Shown here: positions 51,365 through 59,015 of the stretch, one piece after another
Numbering within the stretch: the first letter of the stretch is position 1
How the letters are laid out: each line of letters starts with the position of its first letter
Assembly (NCBI GenBank): GCA_021847605.1
Contig: JAJZQN010000017.1
Location: 1-64,000, forward strand
Direction: 5' to 3'
Source of the DNA: Pseudomonadota bacterium
Lineage (GTDB): Bacteria; Pseudomonadota; Alphaproteobacteria; Sphingomonadales; Sphingomonadaceae
DNA length: 64,000 nucleotides
Translations under genes and position numbers: made by a program
Notes under the pieces: generated by a model
Database searches by the model: none
What the model was told of the DNA's origin: nothing
What the model saw: only the letters and a program-made list of their open reading frames with translations

Positions 51365-51964
51365 TTAACCGTGCAGCTTGATCGCGGTTTCCGCGATACG
51401 CTTGCCCTGATAGCGGGCGCCGTCCAGTTCTTCTTCGCTCGGCTGACGGCTGCCATCGCCATCGGCTAGCGTCGTCGCGCCATAGGGCGAACCGCCGCGC
51501 ACCTTGTCCACGCCCATCTGCCCGGCAAAGCCATAGTCGAGGCCAACGATGGTCATGCCGAAATGCAGCAGGTTGGTGATGATGGAAAAGAGGGTGACTT
51601 CCTGACCGCCATGCTGCGAAGCGGTGGAGGTGAAGGCGCCGCCGACCTTGCCGTTCAGCGCGCCGCGCGCCCACAGGCCGCCGGCCTGATCGAGGAAGGA
51701 GGCGAGTTGGCTCGACATGCGGCCAAAGCGCGTGCCGGTGCCGACGATGATCGCGTCATAATCCGCCAGTTCGGCGACGGTCGCGATCGGGGCTTCCTGA
51801 TCCAGCTTGAAATGCGCGTTCTTGGCAACTTCCAGCGGCGCGGTTTCCGGCACGCGCTTGATGTCGACCTGCGCACCGGCGGACGCGGCGCCTTCGGCCA
51901 CGGCCTTGGCCATCGTCTCGATATGACCGTAAGAGGAATAATAGAGAACCAGAACCTTGGCCAT
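51365..51964 (-). CDS. wrbA: NAD(P)H:quinone oxidoreductase WrbA
   Basis: [26 protein letters not shown]...[48 protein letters not shown]. Confidence 0.96.
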   Translation of the reverse strand: MAKVLVLYYSSYGHIETMAKAVAEGAASAGAQVDIKRVPETAPLEVAKNAHFKLDQEAPIATVAELADYDAIIVGTGTRFGRMSSQLASFLDQAGGLWARGALNGKVGGAFTSTASQHGGQEVTLFSIITNLLHFGMTIVGLDYGFAGQMGVDKVRGGSPYGATTLADGDGSRQPSEEELDGARYQGKRIAETAIKLHG

Positions 51965-52061
51965 GATGTGTCTCCTTCTGTTGGATGAATGAAAAAATGT
52001 GGCCGCCCGCACGAGGGAGGGGATGGTGCGGGCGGCCGGTCGGCCCGTCGGGAGAACGGGC

Positions 52062-52787
52062 CTATTCGCTGTCGACGAGGATGATTTCGCTATCCTCGAT
52101 CGCGGTGATGGTGATGGGCTGGCCGCCGATAATGGCTGCGCCGTCCCGTGCGGAAAAGACTTCGCCATCTATCTCGATCTGGCCGGTGGCCGGTACGAGA
52201 TAGAGGTGGCGTCCATCGCCGCTGTCATAAGTCATGCTGTCGCCCGCCTTTATGGTGCCGCCGAGCAGGCGGGCATCGGTACGGATACGCAGCGCGTCAC
52301 GATCTTCGTCATAGCCACTGGCCAGAATGGCCAGTTTGCCCGAGCGTTCCCCACGGGGAAACGGCTTTGTGCCCCAACTCGGTTGACCGCCCCGCGCACG
52401 CGGCATGATCCATATCTGGAAGAGGGTGGTGGTTTCCTCCTCCAGATTATATTCGGCATGGCGGATGCCTGTCCCGGCCGACATGACCTGAACATCGCCA
52501 GCTTCCGTACGCCCCCGGTTGCCCAGACTGTCCTGATGCGTGATCGCGCCGGACCGGACATAGGTGATGATTTCCATGTCGCTATGCGGATGCGGCGGAA
52601 AACCCGATCGTGGCCCGATTTCGTCATCGTTCCATACCCGGATCGCGCCCCAGTTCATGCGGTTGGGGTCATAATAATCGGCGAACGAGAAATGGTGGCG
52701 CGCGTTGAGCCAGCCATGGTCGGCATGGCCCAGCGACGCGAAGGGGCGGCGTTCGATGCGGCCCTTTGTCGTCGTGGTCATAGGCAT
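52062..52787 (-). CDS. pirin family protein
   Basis: [78 protein letters not shown]. Confidence 0.95.
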   Translation of the reverse strand: MPMTTTTKGRIERRPFASLGHADHGWLNARHHFSFADYYDPNRMNWGAIRVWNDDEIGPRSGFPPHPHSDMEIITYVRSGAITHQDSLGNRGRTEAGDVQVMSAGTGIRHAEYNLEEETTTLFQIWIMPRARGGQPSWGTKPFPRGERSGKLAILASGYDEDRDALRIRTDARLLGGTIKAGDSMTYDSGDGRHLYLVPATGQIEIDGEVFSARDGAAIIGGQPITITAIEDSEIILVDSE

Positions 52788-52889
52788 TGCCTTTCGGTTC
52801 GTCAGGCCGGTGCTTCCGGCTTGCTTTCCGTCAATCTAGCAATCAGGATCGTTTCTTGAATAAGCAGCATTGAAACGGATTGTTTCCTC

Positions 52890-53783
52890 ATGCGACTACC
52901 CGATTTTGAAGCCTGGGCGATGTTTGCGGCGGTTGTCGAACATCGCAGTTTTACCGATGCGGCTAAAGCGCTCAGCGTATCGAAGGCGACCGTTTCAAAG
53001 GCCGTGACCCGGCTGGAGGAGCATCTGGACACCAGCCTCTTCAACCGGACGAGCCGCCGTCTGGCTCTGACCGAAAGCGGGAAAAGACTGGCCGATCATG
53101 CGCAACGCATATTGGCGGAAGGACAGGCCGCCGAAGAAGCGGCACGGGATGAAACGGCAGAATTGTCGGGGGTGGTCCGTCTGGGTGCGCCAATGACCTT
53201 TGGATTGCTGCGTATCGCGCCGCTAATCGCGCAATTTACCAAGGAAAATCCCTCGGTGGACGTCGACCTCCATCTGTCCGACGCGCAGATCGACATTGTC
53301 GAGATGGGGCTGGATGCGACAATCCGCATTGCCGACATGCCGGACAGTTCGCTGCGTGCGCGGCGTCTGGCCGATGTGACGCTTTATACCATCGCTTCGC
53401 CGGCCTATCTGGATGCACGGGGGAGGCCGCTGCATCCCTCCGACCTCGGCACGCATGATTGCCTATGCTATTCCAACACGACCACGCCGGACGTGTGGCG
53501 TTTCGCCGGACCCGGGCAACAGCAGGTCGTGGTGCAGGTCCGATCCCGCATTATCGTTAACAGCGGAGAGGCGATGCTGCCTGCGCTCAGGGCAGGAGTG
53601 GGCATCGCCCGTTTACCCGATTTCATCATCGGTGACGCCCTGGCCAGCGGTGAAGTCGAGGAAATATTGGTAGATTGGCGTCCGCCACCCTTTGGATTGC
53701 ATCTGGTGACACCGCCGTCGCGTTTACGGCCTGCCCGCGTTGATGCTTTGTTGGATTTCCTGACGAAACATCATGGTTGCTGA
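52890..53783 (+). CDS. LysR family transcriptional regulator
   Basis: MRLPDFEAWAMFAAVVEHRSFTDAAKALSVSKATVSKAVTRLEEHLDTSLFNRTSRRLALTESGKR. Confidence 0.95.
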   Translation: MRLPDFEAWAMFAAVVEHRSFTDAAKALSVSKATVSKAVTRLEEHLDTSLFNRTSRRLALTESGKRLADHAQRILAEGQAAEEAARDETAELSGVVRLGAPMTFGLLRIAPLIAQFTKENPSVDVDLHLSDAQIDIVEMGLDATIRIADMPDSSLRARRLADVTLYTIASPAYLDARGRPLHPSDLGTHDCLCYSNTTTPDVWRFAGPGQQQVVVQVRSRIIVNSGEAMLPALRAGVGIARLPDFIIGDALASGEVEEILVDWRPPPFGLHLVTPPSRLRPARVDALLDFLTKHHGC

Positions 53784-53809
53784 TCGGCTGCGCGTCTCGT
53801 TTCGCAGGT

Positions 53810-53912
53810 GAATCTTCATTGACTCTGCCTCAATCGTTTCGGCTTCAACTCTTTGTAAACAGATTCATTTTCACTCGACTCGTGGAATCCTGCGGGTTAG
53901 CGAAAAATTAAC
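53810..53912 (+). promoter_or_regulatory. ctrA upstream region: GANTC cluster and CtrA-type box TTAG-N7-TTAACC
   Basis: GANTC at 53810, 53821, 53862, 53877 and 53885; TTAGcgaaaaaTTAACC at 53897-53913. Confidence 0.6.
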
Positions 53913-54001
53913 CTTTGTCCTTCAGAAGTTTTTTGGTTAATAAATTTCTGCAGAAGCCGTTCTGGTGGGGTGAACGGACCTGCGACGCAAAGGGGCTTCA
54001 C

Positions 54002-54709
54002 ATGCGCGTGCTGCTGATTGAGGACGAACCGACAACCGCCAAGGCGATTGAGCTTATGCTCACGACCGAGGGGTTCAATGTCTATACGACGGACCTGGGT
54101 GAGGAAGGCCTCGATCTGGGCAAGCTGTATGATTATGACATCATCTGCCTGGACCTGAACCTGCCGGACATGCACGGCTATGACGTGCTGAAGAAGCTGC
54201 GCGCCGCCCGCGTGCAGACGCCGGTTCTGATCCTGTCGGGCATTTCGGAGATGGACAGCAAGGTCCGTTCCTTCGGATTTGGCGCCGACGATTATGTGAC
54301 GAAGCCCTTCCATCGCGAAGAACTCATCGCCCGCATCCATGCCGTGGTGCGCCGGTCGAAGGGGCATTCGCAATCGGTCATCCGCACCGGCAAGCTGTCC
54401 GTCAATCTGGATGCCAAGACGGTCGAAGTGGACGGCAACCGCGTCCACCTGACCGGCAAGGAATATGCGATGCTGGAACTGCTGTCGTTGCGTAAGGGCA
54501 CGACGCTGACCAAGGAAATGTTCCTGAACCATCTTTACGGCGGGATGGACGAGCCGGAACTCAAGATCATTGACGTCTTCATCTGCAAGCTGCGCAAGAA
54601 ACTGGCGCTGGCCTGCGGTGGCGACAATTATATCGAAACCGTCTGGGGCCGCGGCTATGTGCTGCGCGACCCGGAAGAAGCGCTGGAGACGCAGGCGAAG
54701 GTCGCCTGA
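54002..54709 (+). CDS. ctrA: cell-cycle response regulator CtrA
   Basis: [67 protein letters not shown]...[52 protein letters not shown]. Confidence 0.98.
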   Translation: MRVLLIEDEPTTAKAIELMLTTEGFNVYTTDLGEEGLDLGKLYDYDIICLDLNLPDMHGYDVLKKLRAARVQTPVLILSGISEMDSKVRSFGFGADDYVTKPFHREELIARIHAVVRRSKGHSQSVIRTGKLSVNLDAKTVEVDGNRVHLTGKEYAMLELLSLRKGTTLTKEMFLNHLYGGMDEPELKIIDVFICKLRKKLALACGGDNYIETVWGRGYVLRDPEEALETQAKVA

Positions 54710-54736
54710 TCGAAATTCCCTGTCGCGGGGTGCGAA

Positions 54737-54775
54737 GGGGCCGGTGATCCAGATGGATTACCGGCCCTTTGCGTT
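54737..54775 (+). terminator. terminator hairpin after ctrA
   Basis: AGGGGCCGGTgATCC-agat-GGATtACCGGCCCttt. Confidence 0.7.
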
Positions 54776-54796
54776 TTGCGTAATTTACATACCGGG

Positions 54797-54813
54797 TTAA
54801 TCGCTTCTTTACC
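54797..54813 (+). promoter_or_regulatory. CtrA-like box TTAA-N7-TTTACC
   Basis: TTAAtcgcttcTTTACC 40 bp before the PAS-MCP gene. Confidence 0.4.
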
Positions 54814-54852
54814 AAATGGCCTCTAACTGGAGGCTTGAAGGAGACTTATTTG

Positions 54853-55461
54853 ATGGGCCATGCCCTTTCTCACAGTCATGATACGGCATGGGATGCCATT
54901 TGCCGCTCTCAGGCTGTGATCGAATTCACTCCTGACGGGACGATCGTGTGGGCCAATGACCTCTTTCTGCGTACCATGGGTTATGAACTGGAAGAGGTGA
55001 GGGGGCGGCATCATCGTCTTTTCTGCGAAGCGGCTTACGCTCAGTCTGCGCCCTATGCCAATTTCTGGGCAAAGCTGGCTCAGGGCCAATATGATGCCGG
55101 GGAATATTGTCGCCTGATGAAAACGGGCGGCCGTGTGTGGCTACAGGCTACGTACAATCCGGTTCTGGATGCTGACGGCCGCGTGTCCCGCATCCTGAAG
55201 ATCGCGGCGGACATCAGCCTGTCCTATCGTCTGAAAGACGAGTTGAAGGACAAGGTCGACGGCCTCATCGATATCGTCGATTCCATCGGCCTGATCGCAC
55301 GACAGACCAATTTGCTGGCACTCAACGCCTCCATTGAAGCGGCGCGGGCCGGGGATGCCGGGCGCGGCTTTGCCGTGGTAGCGGCCGAGGTCAAGAAGCT
55401 GGCCGACGATACCCGCAGCGCCACCGAACGCGCACGCGCCATGGTGATCAACGAGCTATGA
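54853..55461 (+). CDS. PAS domain plus short MCP signalling domain, soluble chemoreceptor
   Basis: [38 protein letters not shown]... then [50 protein letters not shown]. Confidence 0.88.
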   Translation: MGHALSHSHDTAWDAICRSQAVIEFTPDGTIVWANDLFLRTMGYELEEVRGRHHRLFCEAAYAQSAPYANFWAKLAQGQYDAGEYCRLMKTGGRVWLQATYNPVLDADGRVSRILKIAADISLSYRLKDELKDKVDGLIDIVDSIGLIARQTNLLALNASIEAARAGDAGRGFAVVAAEVKKLADDTRSATERARAMVINEL

Positions 55462-55465
55462 ATGG

Positions 55466-55502
55466 AAAGGCCGGCGATCCGATCAGGGATCGCCGGCCGG
55501 CC
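55466..55502 (+). terminator. hairpin after PAS-MCP gene
   Basis: GGCCGGCGATCC-gatca-GGGATCGCCGGCC. Confidence 0.55.
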
Positions 55503-55555
55503 CAGACGGTAAGATCATGTTCAGGCCTCAAAGGCCTTTCCATGCGCTTGCGGGG

Positions 55556-56296
55556 TCAATTCTCCGTCTGGGTACGGGGAGCGGGGTCGGCTTCCGCCGT
55601 CGGAGCTTCATTCCTGCTGGCCTGACCCGAGGCTTCGCCCGAAATCTGACCGCTGGCATCGACCGACGCGATACCGTTCAGCGCGCCGGCGCCATTGCCC
55701 GCTGCGGTCCCGGCCGTACCAGCCGCATTGCCAGCAGCAGAGCGGGCCTGACCCACAGCATTGGCGGCCCGATCCCGTGTATTGCCCGCCGCCATGGTGG
55801 CGCGGTCACGGGCTGCGCCAGCCGCATTTTCGGCACGATCCCGGGTGGAGGCGACGGCATTGCCGGCCCGGTCACTGGTTGCGGCGACCGTGCTGCCGGC
55901 CCGGTCACGGGCAGCGCCAGCGGCGGTTCCGGCGCGGTCGCGGACATCACCGACAGCGTTGCGTGCATCATTGGTGCCCAGCGTGTCGACGGCTAGGTTG
56001 CCGCTGGCTGATCCGGATGCGTTCCCGCTGGCCTTGCGTTCAGCGCGGCTGGCGCGGCCAGAAGCGCGGCCATGGCCCGAACCGCCGGCACCGACCTGTC
56101 CATTTTCAAGGTCCATGCTGCGGCTGAGCGAACCGGCGCCACCCAGTGAACCGCCGATCGAACCGCCAAGGCCACCGAGCGAACCACCCAGAGCGCCGCC
56201 GCCAAGGCCGCCGCCACCGCCCAGCAACTGGGCCGAAGCAGGCGCAGCGCTCAGCGCGGTGAGGCAGGCTGCAGCGAGGATGATTTTGGCTTTCAT
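55556..56296 (-). CDS. secreted LEA-like 11-mer repeat protein with Gly-rich N-terminus
   Basis: Signal peptide ...SAAPASAQ; tandem DRAGTAAGAAR DRAGSTVAATS DRAGNAVASTR DRAENAAGAAR DRATMAAGNTR DRAANAVGQAR. Confidence 0.75.
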   Translation of the reverse strand: MKAKIILAAACLTALSAAPASAQLLGGGGGLGGGALGGSLGGLGGSIGGSLGGAGSLSRSMDLENGQVGAGGSGHGRASGRASRAERKASGNASGSASGNLAVDTLGTNDARNAVGDVRDRAGTAAGAARDRAGSTVAATSDRAGNAVASTRDRAENAAGAARDRATMAAGNTRDRAANAVGQARSAAGNAAGTAGTAAGNGAGALNGIASVDASGQISGEASGQASRNEAPTAEADPAPRTQTEN

Positions 56297-56335
56297 GGAT
56301 TGTCTCCTTAGTCCTGTTCAATCTGATGCAAGGAC

Positions 56336-56361
56336 AACGGGAGGCGGGTGCAGTTTCATCC
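56336..56361 (-). promoter_or_regulatory. putative ECF promoter of repeat-protein gene
   Basis: Minus strand GGATGAAAC-N13-CGTT, about 40 nt before the ATG. Confidence 0.55.
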
Positions 56362-56396
56362 CGAACCCATGAAAAATTCATACAATATACTGAAAT

Positions 56397-57650
56397 TCAA
56401 TCTATATTTCTGCAATTGTCGCAGATGATGCCGGCGCCGTAGCCGCGTTTGCCGCCCTTCGGCTCAGCGGCCTCGCTCTTGAGGGCGTCGATCGAACCAC
56501 GGGTGAACAGCCGCCCGGCGACCAGCGGAGTGGCAAAGCTGGTGCCACGCACCGATGCCTTGCCGCCGTCCGCCGAGGCGGCCTTCATATCGGCGCCCGG
56601 CGCGGCGAAATCGACATGCAGCGCCCGTCCGGCTTCTGGCAGCAATCGGTCCCGGCCATCGACACCCGTCACCGCGATGACGCCGGGATAGGAGGCGGGG
56701 TAGGCGGGCGGCGCGGCCGGGCCATCATTGCCGACCGCCGCGACCAGCATCACGCCCCGTTCCCGCGCCAGCCGGATTGCACCGTCCAGCAGGGGATTGG
56801 CCGGTCCCACCAGACTGACGGTCACGACGCGCGCGCCGCGCCCGACCAGCCAGCCCAATGCTCGCGCAATGGCAAAGGCGCCACCGCCCGCCGGATCGTC
56901 GCCATAAACGTCGGCGGCCAGCAACGGCGCGCCGGGCGCGGCGCCGCGCACCATGCCGTTGCCGCTCAACAGAGAAGCAACCGCCGTGCCATGGCTGCTG
57001 GCGCGCGGTGCGCCGCTCGCAAAGCCGCGCTGCTCGATCGGGCCGGTGAGGGCAGGGTGCCGCGCTACGCCTCCGTCGATCAGGCCGATGGCTCGTCCGC
57101 TGACGGGTGCCCCAGTCGCCAGAGCTTCAGCGGAGAGAGCCATGGCGGAGCCGCTGGGAAAATAGAGATTGTCGGCGCTGACCTGTGCATCCGGCGCCAT
57201 CTTGCGTACCTCCCGCATCGCGCGGGCAAGGTTGCGGCCCCTGGGTATGGTCAGCCTGGCGACGCTGAGGTCGATACCCTCCACTTGCTCGCTCTCAACA
57301 CCGTAGCCTGCCTTGCGCAGCGTATCGAGAGCGGTGTCATCCGCCCCGCTCAACAGGATGACGCCCCGTCGGGCTGGCTGTCGCTGATCGTCCAGTTCGA
57401 TCCGGTCGCCATGTCGCCGCAGAAGTTCATCGATGCGCGCCGCGCGTGCGGCCGCCAGCCGACTGCCGAGGCGAGTGGGCGATAGCTGGTCCAGACCCGT
57501 CTGATCCACCACCCCGCCAACCCGGTTCAGGACATCGGGCACCACCTGCCCCAATGCACCCGGCGCTGGCAGCAACTGGGCCTGCGCGCCGGGAATGCCG
57601 CCGGCCATCAGGGCGATGCCGGCAAGGATATAGGCGCGGGTCAGCGGCAT
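56397..57650 (-). CDS. S8 family serine peptidase (secreted)
   Basis: Signal peptide; GLIDGGVARHPAL (Asp), SSHGTAVASLLSGNG (His), VRGTSFATPLVAGRL (Ser). Confidence 0.92.
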   Translation of the reverse strand: MPLTRAYILAGIALMAGGIPGAQAQLLPAPGALGQVVPDVLNRVGGVVDQTGLDQLSPTRLGSRLAAARAARIDELLRRHGDRIELDDQRQPARRGVILLSGADDTALDTLRKAGYGVESEQVEGIDLSVARLTIPRGRNLARAMREVRKMAPDAQVSADNLYFPSGSAMALSAEALATGAPVSGRAIGLIDGGVARHPALTGPIEQRGFASGAPRASSHGTAVASLLSGNGMVRGAAPGAPLLAADVYGDDPAGGGAFAIARALGWLVGRGARVVTVSLVGPANPLLDGAIRLARERGVMLVAAVGNDGPAAPPAYPASYPGVIAVTGVDGRDRLLPEAGRALHVDFAAPGADMKAASADGGKASVRGTSFATPLVAGRLFTRGSIDALKSEAAEPKGGKRGYGAGIICDNCRNID

Positions 57651-57722
57651 GATGGTCGGTTCGGTCCTTTCGGTTGCAAAATCATCCATGGCAGATTTAT
57701 TTCCGATGCTGTCCATTTTTCA

Positions 57723-57754
57723 GGATGAAACGGCTGCGACTGCACGTTTCATCC
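57723..57754. promoter_or_regulatory. interleaved divergent ECF promoters for sigma gene (+) and S8 peptidase (-)
   Basis: GGATGAAAC ggctgcgactgcac GTTTCATCC; GGATGAAAC-N13-CGTT reads on both strands. Confidence 0.55.
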
Positions 57755-57778
57755 CCGAACGGTGGAAATGGAGGCCCG

Positions 57779-58267
57779 ATGTCGTTCGAGCGTGATCTGC
57801 TTGCCCTGCTGCCAAGGTTGCGGCGTTTTGCCGCCAGCCTGTCGCGGGACCGCGCCGATGGCGACGATCTGTGCCAGGCGGCACTGGAGCGCGGCCTCAA
57901 GTCGCGGGACCAGTGGCAGCCGGGTACCCGCCTCGACAGCTGGATGTATCGGATCATGCGCAACCTGTGGATAGATGAGGCCCGCGCCCGGCAAAGGGCA
58001 GCCAGAACCTTCGCTCCCGAAGAGGCCGGGGAAGGCGTTGGCTATGCCGGGGATCGGGATGTGGAGGCGCATATGATGCTGTCCGACGTGGACCGGGCGA
58101 TGCAGGCGTTGCCCGATGAGCAGCGGGAGGCGATCGCCCTCGTGCTGGTGGAGGGGCTTTCGTACAAGGAAGCGGCCGCTGTGCTGGACATACCGATGGG
58201 CACGCTGACCTCGCGGCTTGTGCGGGGACGCGGTGCATTGATCGAACTGATGGGAGAGGCGGCATGA
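57779..58267 (+). CDS. ECF-type RNA polymerase sigma factor
   Basis: RBS GGAGG; LLPRLRRFAASLSRDRADGDDLCQAALERGL...DSWMYRIMRNLWIDEARARQRA...LPDEQREAIALVLVEGLSYKEAAAVLDIPMGTLTSRLVRGRGAL. Confidence 0.95.
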   Translation: MSFERDLLALLPRLRRFAASLSRDRADGDDLCQAALERGLKSRDQWQPGTRLDSWMYRIMRNLWIDEARARQRAARTFAPEEAGEGVGYAGDRDVEAHMMLSDVDRAMQALPDEQREAIALVLVEGLSYKEAAAVLDIPMGTLTSRLVRGRGALIELMGEAA

Positions 58268-58953
58268 ACCAGATTGATGAAGCCATGCTGATCGCGCTGG
58301 TCGATGGCGAACTGGATGAGGTGAACAGGCGCCGGGTGGAACGCGCCGTGGCGGATGACCCTGCGCTGGCGCAACGACTGGCGCAGCATCGGGCGATACG
58401 GGAAAGCCTGTCGGGCCATTATGCCCCGGTCGCCGAAGAGCCGGTACCCGATCGGTTCCGTGTGCTGCTGACGGAAAGCGAAGCCGTGGTGTCGGTGACG
58501 CGGCCGGTCCGCCGCTGGGGCGGTTGGGCAGTGGGCGGCGCCATCGCGGCCAGTCTGGTGCTGGGCCTGGCTGTGGGGCGCTTCTCAGGCGGCGAAGCCG
58601 GGCCGATCGGCATGCAGGGCGGAACGCTGGTGGCGCAGGGCGAACTGGCACGGGCGCTCGATGGGCAACTGGCCTCGGCTCAGGATGGCGCGACGGTCCG
58701 CATGGAATTGAGCTTTCGGCGTAAGGGCGGTGGCTGGTGCCGCAGCTTTGATGGTGCCGTTGCCGGTGTGGCCTGCCGGCAGGATGATGGCTGGCAGGTG
58801 CAACAGATACTCCCCGGCATGACGCAGGGCAGCGACTATCGGCAGGCCTCCTCTGCCGACGCTCGTCTGATGGCGACGGTCGATGCGCTGATCGATGGTG
58901 CGCCAGTCGATGCTGCTGCGGAGAGGGCGGCTCAGGCCAAAGGATGGCGCTGA
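58264..58953 (+). CDS. membrane anti-sigma factor
   Basis: ATGA overlap with the sigma gene; MNQIDEAMLIALVDGELDEVNRRRVERAVADDPALAQRLAQHRAIRESL; single TM WAVGGAIAASLVLGLAVG. Confidence 0.88.
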   Translation: MNQIDEAMLIALVDGELDEVNRRRVERAVADDPALAQRLAQHRAIRESLSGHYAPVAEEPVPDRFRVLLTESEAVVSVTRPVRRWGGWAVGGAIAASLVLGLAVGRFSGGEAGPIGMQGGTLVAQGELARALDGQLASAQDGATVRMELSFRRKGGGWCRSFDGAVAGVACRQDDGWQVQQILPGMTQGSDYRQASSADARLMATVDALIDGAPVDAAAERAAQAKGWR

Positions 58954-58965
58954 CCAGCGGAAGTC

Positions 58966-59001
58966 GTCACCCCTCGCAATCCTGTTGCAAGGGGTGACGC
59001 T
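58966..59001. terminator. hairpin between anti-sigma gene and TonB receptor gene
   Basis: CGTCACCCCTcGCAA-tcctg-TTGCaAGGGGTGACG. Confidence 0.55.
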
Positions 59002-59015
59002 CGTTTCTCAACCCA

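Noticed and set aside
53145-53175. Additional GGATGAAAC copy in the LysR gene as a fourth ECF promoter
   Set aside because: Inside coding sequence and not followed by CGTT at N13.
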